Source: an uncultured Bacteroidota bacterium (GTDB lineage: Bacteria > Bacteroidota > Bacteroidia > AKYH767-A > OLB10). Taken from it: 64,000 nt of DNA. Under the pieces are notes generated by a model. The model was not told the DNA's origin. It made no database searches and saw only the letters and a program-made list of their open reading frames with translations. The DNA is taken from assembly GCA_900696575.1 (NCBI GenBank), contig CAADHD010000006.1:1-64000 (forward strand), written 5' to 3'. Within the stretch, counting starts at the first letter, position 1; the number at the start of each line of letters is the position of its first letter. Positions 44,585-50,756 of this stretch are shown here, piece by piece. The position numbers and the translations under genes are program-made.

Positions 44585-45286
44585 TCAGAAAAGTATAGAT
44601 AACCCTGCATAAACAGCATGTGTTCTTAGCTTTGTACGATCCAGAACATAATAAGAATTTGTAATAACCGTATTACTTTTATTACTGATGTCAAGCAAAC
44701 CAAAAACACCCCTGTAACCTAAACCAAGCCGAACTGTACGCGCAGCATTAAGTCCGAAATCAACACCAGCTCCGTATGCAAAGCCCAGATCGCCTTTTTT
44801 TACTGACAACACAGGTTGAGGATTATTTATATCTGTTACTCCCGAAACAGTCAAACTACTGCCCAAATTAAAACCAATTTGAGGTCCGGCAACGAGGTTC
44901 AAATTGATTACTTTTGACTTGCCTGTATTCACAGAAAATAACAATGGTACATTTACATACTTTAACGTGATTTTACGGTCAGATTGAGCATCTTTTGATT
45001 TTTGCGAAAGAGAATTATAAATTACCTCTGTTTGTACTCCGATGTGATTTGAGAAATTAAAGCCGAGCAAGACTCCTAATCCGAAACCTAAAGTAACATC
45101 ACCGCTTACAGTTCCTCCTTCTGCAGTTTTTAACGTAAGGGAGGTAAATGCCGGCATAAACCGGATTCCGAATTCAGCCTTTTTTTGCATATCTGAATTC
45201 TGTGCATGTGTTTGAATGGTGCTCACAAAGAAAGTAAGCGAAGCAGCCACCACAAGTATGGAAGCCTTATTTTTGAATGATTTCAT
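44585..45286 (-). CDS. Outer-membrane beta-barrel protein (OMP_b-brl family)
   Basis: A 233-residue protein with signal peptide ending STIQTHAQ. The rest alternates hydrophobic strands and polar turns typical of PorT-type eight-stranded barrels: FGIRFMPAFTSLTLK, GFGLGVLLGFNFSNHIGVQT, LKYVNVPLLFSV, LNLVAGPQIGFNLGS, FAYGAGVDFGL, and the final AVYAGLSILF with terminal aromatic. Function within this large family varies and cannot be told. It is the last gene of the csbD-like operon, 52 bp after the 51-aa membrane peptide gene; no promoter box was found in that gap. Confidence 0.85.
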   Translation of the reverse strand: MKSFKNKASILVVAASLTFFVSTIQTHAQNSDMQKKAEFGIRFMPAFTSLTLKTAEGGTVSGDVTLGFGLGVLLGFNFSNHIGVQTEVIYNSLSQKSKDAQSDRKITLKYVNVPLLFSVNTGKSKVINLNLVAGPQIGFNLGSSLTVSGVTDINNPQPVLSVKKGDLGFAYGAGVDFGLNAARTVRLGLGYRGVFGLLDISNKSNTVITNSYYVLDRTKLRTHAVYAGLSILF

Positions 45287-45338
45287 GGTCTTATTTTTAA
45301 ACTTTTATTTTAAATGTGATAATTACTGTTTGAGTGTG

Positions 45339-45494
45339 TTAACTGATTCTTTTTCCCCGAATAACTCGAAGTATGATAGTGATTAAAGCGACTACAAGAA
45401 GAATGTGAATTAATCCGCCCACGTTCAGAGCAAAGAATCCGATTGCCCAGCCTACAATGAGAATAAGTGCTATGAGATAAAGATGGTTTTCCAT
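45339..45494 (-). CDS. lmo0937-type small membrane protein
   Basis: A 51-residue peptide with ATG at 45494 and TAA at 45339-45341. It reads MENHLYLIALILIVGWAIGF, then FALNVGGLIHILLVVALITI and a basic tail ending RGKRIS. Two hydrophobic helices with a glycine turn and a basic C-terminus match the lmo0937 family of small membrane proteins, which often occur beside CsbD-type and other general-stress genes in Bacteroidota. It lies between the csbD-like gene and the barrel gene on the same strand. Function is not known. Confidence 0.85.
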   Translation of the reverse strand: MENHLYLIALILIVGWAIGFFALNVGGLIHILLVVALITIILRVIRGKRIS

Positions 45495-45537
45495 AATTTA
45501 TGTTTTTATTATTTAAGGTTTTTGTTTTAATAAATAA

Positions 45538-45558
45538 GCAAGGGCTATTAACCCTTGC
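45538..45558 (-). terminator. Hairpin after csbD-like gene 1
   Basis: GCAAGGG and CCCTTGC make a 7-bp stem around a seven-base loop, 17 bp downstream of the csbD stop. On the minus strand the following bases are TTATTTATTAAAAC, a weak T-tract. It may attenuate rather than end transcription, since no separate promoter is visible for the next gene. Confidence 0.5.
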
Positions 45559-45574
45559 CATAATCACGACTCAA

Positions 45575-45805
45575 TTAATCAATTTCTGTTTGATTTTTTG
45601 TGATAATACTAATCATTTCCTCACGACTTTTGCTTAGTTTGTTTTGAAGTCTTTTAAGCAGTTCTTCGTCTTTACCTGACTCCATTTTAAGATCAGAATC
45701 GGTTAATTGAGTGAACTTAGTTTTCAGTTTAGAGGATTGTGTTTTCCAATCTCCCTTGATTTTGAAAGCATCCATGGCTTTGTTTGTTTCAGAATTTGTA
45801 CTCAT
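45575..45805 (-). CDS. CsbD-like stress protein 1
   Basis: A 76-residue acidic/basic, hydrophilic protein from ATG 45805. The frame is open upstream to a GTG at 45862, but that would include the conserved leader element. The CsbD-type core is FKIKGDWKTQSSKLKTKFTQ, LTDSDLKMESGKDEELLKRL, then QNKLSKSREEM. CsbD proteins are induced by general stress (sigma-B in Bacillus) and form small helical bundles of unknown action. The control region upstream is a near-copy of that of the second csbD gene at 46791. Confidence 0.85.
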   Translation of the reverse strand: MSTNSETNKAMDAFKIKGDWKTQSSKLKTKFTQLTDSDLKMESGKDEELLKRLQNKLSKSREEMISIITKNQTEID

Positions 45806-45828
45806 AATTTTAATGGTTTTATTATTCA

Positions 45829-45904
45829 CCGCATCTGGCGGAACAGTTTGTGATTTTTTCACATCGCAAAGATGAGCTTGACGTTTTGATAAAGTATTAC
45901 ATAA
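45829..45904 (-). promoter_or_regulatory. Compound promoter/leader of csbD-like gene 1
   Basis: Reading on the minus strand: TTATGTAATACTTTATC (45904-45888), 15 bp, TCTTTGCG (-7 region, 45872-45865), a hairpin GTGA-5 nt-TCAC (45862-45850), then ACTGTTCCGCCAGATGCGG (45847-45829), in which CCGC and GCGG can pair. Exactly 24 nt follow from the GCG to ATG. Every element recurs at 46690-46767 in front of the second csbD gene. Confidence 0.6.
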
Positions 45905-46021
45905 TTAAATAGTTATCTTACAACTTTAACATAAGAAAGTCCATATTTTACAACTCTTTCTTTTTTATACTTACTCTAATACATGAATTTTCCTATGTTT
46001 CTTTAATAGCATAAAAATAAA

Positions 46022-46067
46022 TTAGCATTACTAAAGTTAGCATACACTTAAATCATCGAATTAGCTA
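46022..46067 (+). promoter_or_regulatory. TTAGC repeats upstream of the AraC-type gene
   Basis: TTAGCAT occurs at 46022-46028 and 46037-46043, and TTAGCTA at 46061-46067, on the same strand. They lie upstream of the -7 box at 46080 and may form an operator, for example for autoregulation. This is inference from position only. Confidence 0.35.
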
Positions 46068-46079
46068 AAAGTTTTTATC

Positions 46080-46087
46080 TACCTTTG
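46080..46087 (+). promoter_or_regulatory. -7 box of the AraC-type gene
   Basis: TACCTTTG is followed by AAGC and then ATG at 46092. The 4-nt gap implies a leaderless transcript, in contrast to the long structured leaders of the flanking csbD genes. Confidence 0.5.
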
Positions 46088-46091
46088 AAGC

Positions 46092-46667
46092 ATGTATCCA
46101 AGTAAGAATAAAATTTATATTAGGCACATGGTCAGTATGCGTTGCAAGCTGTTTGTAGCTGATGTACTGGAGATGCTTTCCATTCCCTACCTTGCTATTA
46201 ACCTTGGTGAAGTAATTCTTGCCAGAAAACTTGCTAAACAGGAAAGCGAGAAGCTAAATTTAGAGCTTAAACGAAGGGGACTTGAGCTTATGGACAAAAA
46301 GAAATCCATACTCATTGAAAAAATCAAGACAGTAGTTATCGAGATGGTACATTACTCCGATGATCCTCCCAAGGTGAACTTTTCTGATTATTTGAGCGAA
46401 AAGATTAAATTAAATTATGCATATCTGGCAAATCTGTTTTCAGAAACTGAAGGCATTACAATTGAGCATTTTATCATCCTTCATAAAATTGAGCGGGTCA
46501 AGGAATTAATAATTTATGATGAACTGAACTTGTCGGAAATAGCCTGGAAAATGCATTACAGCAGTGCGGCTCATCTGTCAAGCCAGTTTAAAAAGGTAAC
46601 TGGCCTCACTCCTACCTACTTCAAATCGCTGAAGAATAAAAGACGAAAACTTCTGGAAGATGTATGA
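46092..46667 (+). CDS. AraC-family regulator with HMA-like N-terminus
   Basis: A 191-residue regulator. Residues ~8-70 resemble the heavy-metal-associated-like domain found in a Bacteroidota AraC group, but the usual MVCxRC is here MVSMRC, so only one Cys of the metal pair remains. Residues ~85-185 are the double helix-turn-helix: VNFSDYLSEKIKLNYAYLAN, LFSETEGITIEHFIILHKIE, LNLSEIAWKMHYSSAAHLSS, and QFKKVTGLTPTYFK. The gene lies between two divergent csbD-type operons with a shared control region, and is the obvious candidate regulator. Signal and binding site are unproven. Confidence 0.88.
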   Translation: MYPSKNKIYIRHMVSMRCKLFVADVLEMLSIPYLAINLGEVILARKLAKQESEKLNLELKRRGLELMDKKKSILIEKIKTVVIEMVHYSDDPPKVNFSDYLSEKIKLNYAYLANLFSETEGITIEHFIILHKIERVKELIIYDELNLSEIAWKMHYSSAAHLSSQFKKVTGLTPTYFKSLKNKRRKLLEDV

Positions 46668-46689
46668 ATCATATAACTTTTTAATAGAG

Positions 46690-46767
46690 TTATGTAATGA
46701 TTTATCCTTATAACAGTTCCACCTTTGCGGTGTAATAAAATTATTACGACTGTGCCGCCAGATGCGG
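46690..46767 (+). promoter_or_regulatory. Compound promoter/leader of csbD-like gene 2
   Basis: TTATGTAATGATTTATC (46690-46706), 15 bp, CCTTTGCG (46722-46729), a hairpin built on GTAATAA/TTATTAC (46732-46747), then ACTGTGCCGCCAGATGCGG (46749-46767). ATG follows 24 nt after the GCG. The first hairpin differs in sequence from copy 1 but keeps pairing; the terminal element differs at one base of 19. Confidence 0.6.
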
Positions 46768-46790
46768 AAATTAAATTATACCAAAATAAA

Positions 46791-46976
46791 ATGAATAAAA
46801 CAGAATTAAAAGGAAACTGGAATGAGCAAAAAGGCAAACTCAAACAAAAATTTGCAACCTTAACAGACAATGACCTTATGTATGAAGAAGGAAAACGAGA
46901 AGAAATGCTGGGCAAATTACAGGTAAAGCTAGGCAAGACTAAAGAAGAATTGCTCGACATCATTTCAGCGCTTTAA
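46791..46976 (+). CDS. CsbD-like stress protein 2
   Basis: A 61-residue hydrophilic protein from ATG 46791; a TTG further upstream in frame lies inside the -7 box and cannot be the start. The core [37 protein letters not shown] and [12 protein letters not shown] is a canonical CsbD domain and aligns with csbD-like protein 1, which is longer at its N-terminus. The lipoprotein gene follows after ~100 bp that contain a small CGGC/GCCG hairpin (47013-47025). Probable general-stress protein; molecular action unknown. Confidence 0.88.
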   Translation: MNKTELKGNWNEQKGKLKQKFATLTDNDLMYEEGKREEMLGKLQVKLGKTKEELLDIISAL

Positions 46977-47079
46977 TGACTTCTAAGCCGAACAAATAAA
47001 TAGAAGACTTAACGGCAAGCTGCCGAAGGTTACTTGAAGAACATTTATTAATTAAAAAAACAATTAAAACACAACAACA

Positions 47080-47523
47080 ATGAAACAAACAAAATTATTA
47101 CTGACATCATTATTAATCGCTGCAACAGCCCTCTTCTCAACAAGCTGTAACTCGCAGGAAACAAAAGTTAAAGCAGAAGAAGAAAATCTGAAACAAGCAA
47201 AAACCAATTTAACTGCCGCTGAAAACGAATTTGCAGTCGAAGTCGCAAAGTTTAAAGCAGAAACAAATGATAAGATTAAGGCAAACGAAAACAGCATTCA
47301 CGCCATCAAAGAAAAAATGAAAGGCGAAGGGGGCGAAGTGAAAGCGGACTTTAAACAACAAGTGGAAACCCTTGAGAACCGGAATAATGATTTAAGGAAA
47401 AGATTGGATGCGTACAAGCCGGTGAAAATGAATGATTGGCAGTCTTTCAAAAGCGAATTCAGTCATGATCTCAGTGACCTCGGAACATCTATAAAAGACT
47501 TTTTTGTTGACAGTAAGAAGTAA
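47080..47523 (+). CDS. Coiled-coil lipoprotein, stress-associated family
   Basis: A 147-residue lipoprotein: signal peptide MKQTKLLLTSLLIAATALFS with lipobox LFSTSC (Cys ~23). The mature part is nearly all charged helix: ENLKQAKTNLTAAENEFAVE, KFKAETNDKIKANENSIHAI and VETLENRNNDLRKRLDAY, ending in NDWQSFKSEFSHDLSDLGTS. It resembles the group annotated as sll1863-type stress response proteins in Bacteroidota, though I can only judge by pattern. It is downstream of csbD-like gene 2 and followed by a clear terminator. Confidence 0.82.
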   Translation: MKQTKLLLTSLLIAATALFSTSCNSQETKVKAEEENLKQAKTNLTAAENEFAVEVAKFKAETNDKIKANENSIHAIKEKMKGEGGEVKADFKQQVETLENRNNDLRKRLDAYKPVKMNDWQSFKSEFSHDLSDLGTSIKDFFVDSKK

Positions 47524-47535
47524 ATTTCTCTCTGT

Positions 47536-47567
47536 GAAATGGCGGTATGAAACTCCGCCATTTTTAT
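47536..47567 (+). terminator. Terminator after the lipoprotein gene
   Basis: AAATGGCGG and CCGCCATTT form a perfect 9-bp stem around a nine-base loop, followed by T residues (TTTTTATT overlapping the stem end). It closes the csbD2-lipoprotein transcript. Confidence 0.85.
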
Positions 47568-47606
47568 TAATGAACGATCGTTACTTTATGCATAAAATAA
47601 AAAAGA

Positions 47607-47945
47607 ATGGACACTGCGGAACTTGAAAAATCCAAAGCCTACATCACAGTAGAGATAATTGAATATCTACCCAATTCCGTTGTTATAAAAACAATACTTA
47701 AGAAATCAACCGGAAATATCAGTGTGATGTCATTTGATGTGGGAGAAGGATTAACCGAGAAGATTTCACCCTTCGACACATTTGTTCAGATAATTGAAGG
47801 AGAAGCTGAACTATTTATTGATGGGAACTCTTTTCTTCTTTCAATAGGAGAATCCATTATTATTCCTGCGCATCGTTCGCATCGAATCAGCCCCAACGGG
47901 CGCTTCAAAATGATTATGACCGTTATAAAAAGCGGATATGAATAA
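47607..47945 (+). CDS. Small cupin-domain protein
   Basis: A 112-residue single cupin barrel. The first motif region is VGEGLTEKISPFDTFVQIIE, followed by GEAELFIDGNSFLLSIGESI and IIPAHRSHRISPNGRFKMIM. The motif 1 histidines are largely missing (P-F-D in place of H-x-H); the second motif keeps PAHxxH. Metal binding is therefore uncertain. Similar proteins are common in Bacteroidota as unnamed cupins, sometimes with stress genes. A terminator separates it from the lipoprotein gene, so it likely has its own promoter (AT-rich TTACTTTATG at 47580). Confidence 0.8.
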   Translation: MDTAELEKSKAYITVEIIEYLPNSVVIKTILKKSTGNISVMSFDVGEGLTEKISPFDTFVQIIEGEAELFIDGNSFLLSIGESIIIPAHRSHRISPNGRFKMIMTVIKSGYE

Positions 47946-48033
47946 AATAAACTAAAATAACCCATTGATAAGTTGAACCCTTAATGCTATTTTAAAATCT
48001 GAACGGATTTTAATTAGCCACATACAAAGCAAT

Positions 48034-48297
48034 ATGACAGCATTAATCCGAGTCAAGGTAAATTTAGAAAAAAAATTGTGCAGGATAGTGGGGCACACCT
48101 GGCGTTATAAGGAATATACCCATTGGATCAAAGAGACCGGTGAAAAATATGAATTTAAAGCCTCTCGCTATTGTCTCCGATGCAAACAGTCGGAATATTT
48201 CTATGAAAACTGGATAGTTGAAAATAAAAGTTCCTTTTATGATGTAGCTAGTGATTCTGAATCAACAAGAAAAGCCCCTATATTTATACCGAAGTGA
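48034..48297 (+). CDS. Conserved small cysteine-containing protein
   Basis: An 87-residue soluble protein. Conserved-looking features are LCRIVGHTWRYKEYTHWIKE followed by KASRYCLRCKQSEYF; Cys and His in CRIVGH plus CLRC could form a zinc-ribbon-like site. Similar short proteins are widespread in Bacteroidota without a name. No signal peptide or membrane segment. Next gene follows after about 100 bp on the same strand. Function unknown. Confidence 0.75.
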   Translation: MTALIRVKVNLEKKLCRIVGHTWRYKEYTHWIKETGEKYEFKASRYCLRCKQSEYFYENWIVENKSSFYDVASDSESTRKAPIFIPK

Positions 48298-48402
48298 TTG
48301 ATTGTTTTAAGGGCTTCAAAAATTCTTTTTTCAGATCATAAAAAGTTAAACCCTTTTTATTTTATTTTCTCCGCAGCAGTTCCGGTTTGCTATTTTTATC
48401 GA

Positions 48403-49749
48403 GTGAAAAAAATCTTCCAACTGAAAATTGCTTTTCTGCTGTGCTGCTTGTTTTCTGTTCCGCTTTCTGTTTCCGGACAATACAGCCATCATCCTGCACT
48501 TACTGAAACATATTTCACATACCGCGAACGGCTGAAATCTCAATTCATGCTGTGCACCGGAAGCGGACCGGGATGCAGCTTACCGGCTTCCATCCGAAAT
48601 ACCTATGATGAAAACTACAGCGGGCGAGAAACCATCAAGTGGGGTGATGGCACTATTGATCTCGGCATTTATATCAGCGTACTGGCTACTGAATTTAAAT
48701 TGTTGCATGATGAAAATAAAAACACGAAAGAAACATTAACCGAACTTTATGATGCACTCGAAGCTTTTAACCGACTTGATTATTATGGCGATACCTGCTT
48801 CGGAATGCCGCCATCATTGAATGGCTTTTTCATACGCAGTGATGCAGGTGCCGGTATTTTTAATAACCTGCAGAAAAAACAAGAAACATTAAACAGGCTT
48901 AACCAAACCGGAAACGATGTGAACAACATAAGTTCCGAATTTTTAAATTATCTGAAAGGCGATATCCGGCTATTCGCCATGAGTAAAGACCAGGTGTTTG
49001 TATTGCTGATGGCCATGAAACTTATCACACATTACATTCCGGGGTATATACATTCATCAACCGGAAAATTTATGGATGGCGAAACTTCCTTTTCAAAAGA
49101 AGCAAAAAACATTTCCAACCGGATGATTGAATGGATTCATCCGGCAGATCAATCAAACTTTTTTACCAACTGGAAAATCCGCACACCCTCAGGAGGAAAA
49201 GTAAAAGCCGGCAGTAATGCATGGACGTATGCGCCTTTACTCAGCGAAACATTGAAAAATATCTCCGGAAGCGAGAACCCACAGCAAAAAGGATTTTCAT
49301 GGATGATGGCAAAAGGGATACGTGAGTTTTCATGGCTTGCTTACAAACCCATTTTCTTTTTTAACCGCTCCGAAAGTTTTAAAACCCTGCTGATGGAAAC
49401 GCTTGCCGGAAAAAAGAAAAACAAACATGTTAAATTTTTCAGACGCTCTCATGCCTTCTCTCCCTACCACTGGTATTTGATTCCGTTGCTTTACGGATGT
49501 CTGAATAATTCCCGGCCTGTAGATTTTGATTGGAAGTTTTATGAATCGCTTTTACGGAATGCGCCACCGGAAGGGCCGCATTATTTTACTGAAGAAGGAT
49601 ATGCAAGCCGGCAATGGTCATCCACATCGCTCATAATTCATCCAAGAAGAACCACACATGATGTTCCGCATTTTCCGGGCAGCTACAATGGACTGGATTA
49701 TATGCTGCTATACAATTTGTTTCTGATTGGCGACTGTATGGCTGAGTAA
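48403..49749 (+). CDS. Secreted protein of unknown family
   Basis: From GTG 48403 the product has 448 residues with a good signal peptide (VKKIFQLKIAFLLCCLFSVP, ending VSGQ). The frame extends upstream to 48298, but that part is not protein-like. The mature protein is rich in aromatics: YFTYRERLKSQFMLCTGSGP, then IKWGDGTIDLGIYISVLATE, LNRLDYYGDTCFGMPPSLNG-like segments, and a C-terminal FYESLLRNAPPEGPHYFTEE with LDYMLLYNLFLIGD. The helix content and repeated Trp/Tyr motifs suggest an alpha/alpha-toroid-like enzyme, but I cannot assign a family. Two or more Cys pairs fit an extracytoplasmic location. Confidence 0.75.
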   Translation: MKKIFQLKIAFLLCCLFSVPLSVSGQYSHHPALTETYFTYRERLKSQFMLCTGSGPGCSLPASIRNTYDENYSGRETIKWGDGTIDLGIYISVLATEFKLLHDENKNTKETLTELYDALEAFNRLDYYGDTCFGMPPSLNGFFIRSDAGAGIFNNLQKKQETLNRLNQTGNDVNNISSEFLNYLKGDIRLFAMSKDQVFVLLMAMKLITHYIPGYIHSSTGKFMDGETSFSKEAKNISNRMIEWIHPADQSNFFTNWKIRTPSGGKVKAGSNAWTYAPLLSETLKNISGSENPQQKGFSWMMAKGIREFSWLAYKPIFFFNRSESFKTLLMETLAGKKKNKHVKFFRRSHAFSPYHWYLIPLLYGCLNNSRPVDFDWKFYESLLRNAPPEGPHYFTEEGYASRQWSSTSLIIHPRRTTHDVPHFPGSYNGLDYMLLYNLFLIGDCMAE

Positions 49750-49754
49750 AAAAC

Positions 49755-50453
49755 TTAATTCTCCACCGGGCTGCGCTTCACCAGCGTTTTCAATTCCTTT
49801 TCAATGATGATACAGCGGGGCAGTAATACCGATTCTTCAAGGCTGCCATGCACGGCAAGGTCATTTCTGAAATTCAGAATCTGCTGTTGAAACACATTGT
49901 AGAGTGAGCGGTTGGTCGAAGAGGGTTCGTAATGCTTTAAAGCGAGCAGTACTTTCTCAAATTCCAGTTCATGGTCATCGTCATGATGATTCATGTAATG
50001 TTTCAGGTTAACCGGATTTCGGTATTCGATAAAATCCATGAGCCGAGATTTTTTTTCATTCACATGATTCAGCATTTTCAAATATGGAAAAAGAATCTCT
50101 TCCTCTTCCCGAATATGCAGCAGCAGAGATTGCGAAAAACGGGCAAAGAAATTGGGCAGCAGGTAAAGCAACGGATGGTCATCATCCCAGTCTTGTTTCA
50201 TCTGCTCTATGGTTTGCTCAATACGGGCCAGACGGTTAAAACGGTAATAATGATGTGTGCATTCAAGATAACGGAATATGATAACCAAAGGCACATTATT
50301 GAATTCATCCTTACGGACAGAGCGGAAACTGCGGTAACAATCGCACATGTCAATAACAAAATTCAATTCCGCCTCATTGAGCCACGGCCGGTTTTTCCTG
50401 CCGAAAAGAAGCTCATAACGCTCGAGGATAATATCAAAAAAATCATCATTCAT
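49755..50453 (-). CDS. Hemerythrin-like domain protein
   Basis: A 232-residue cytoplasmic protein. Putative di-iron ligands follow the RIC/YtfE order: ECTHHYYRFNRLAR, then LLLHIREEEEILFPYLKML, HHDDDHELEFEKVLLALKHY and LAVHGSLEESVLLPR. RIC proteins repair nitrosylated or oxidised iron-sulphur centres. The usual N-terminal ScdA domain with its CC motif is missing; the first ~70 residues are instead a charged helical region. The gene is convergent with the secreted-protein gene (5-bp gap). Repair function is inferred from the fold. Confidence 0.8.
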   Translation of the reverse strand: MNDDFFDIILERYELLFGRKNRPWLNEAELNFVIDMCDCYRSFRSVRKDEFNNVPLVIIFRYLECTHHYYRFNRLARIEQTIEQMKQDWDDDHPLLYLLPNFFARFSQSLLLHIREEEEILFPYLKMLNHVNEKKSRLMDFIEYRNPVNLKHYMNHHDDDHELEFEKVLLALKHYEPSSTNRSLYNVFQQQILNFRNDLAVHGSLEESVLLPRCIIIEKELKTLVKRSPVEN

Positions 50454-50501
50454 GGTACAAACAAAACGAATCTAAAAATAAAACGGAGGATGTGTGAAAA
50501 A

Positions 50502-50639
50502 TTATTTCTGAATCGTCATGTACGCCCAAACGCCAAGGGCAATCCAAACCAGTCCTTTAATAAGAAAGAAAAGGAATGCCGCTACTCCCATTTTGCGAAG
50601 CATGGGCTTCTTCATCCATTCGGCAAACTTCTTTTTCAT
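50502..50639 (-). CDS. 45-residue membrane peptide
   Basis: ATG at 50639 and TAA at 50502-50504 give MKKKFAEWMKKPMLRKMGVA followed by AFLFFLIKGLVWIALGVWAY and MTIQK. The pattern is a basic amphipathic start and one hydrophobic helix of ~20 residues. I recognise similar short unnamed Bacteroidota proteins (KP-x-L-R-K, then L-x-KGLxW). It lies upstream of and co-directional with the hemerythrin-like gene (about 48 bp), so they may share a transcript. Function unknown. Confidence 0.7.
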   Translation of the reverse strand: MKKKFAEWMKKPMLRKMGVAAFLFFLIKGLVWIALGVWAYMTIQK

Positions 50640-50733
50640 AACGGAGGCAAGTATAGAAAAAAGCCATTAAAATTATTTGAAAAGCCCCTTAAGCTACAGA
50701 ATTAAAATTGACGGCAAATTCACCGAAAAACTT

Positions 50734-50741
50734 TAGGTTTG
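50734..50741 (+). promoter_or_regulatory. -7 box of the large TonB receptor gene
   Basis: TAGGTTTG matches TAnnTTTG and ends 15 nt before ATG 50757. The in-frame TTG at 50739 lies inside the box, so ATG 50757 is the likely start. Confidence 0.5.
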
Positions 50742-50756
50742 GCTCAACTTTCCTTT

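Noticed and set aside
45806-45862. GTG start extending csbD-like protein 1 by 19 residues
   Set aside because: The extension covers the shared leader element and the hairpin beside the promoter. The matching extension in copy 2 would need to start inside the -7 box. I kept translation of the element as an alternative in the findings.
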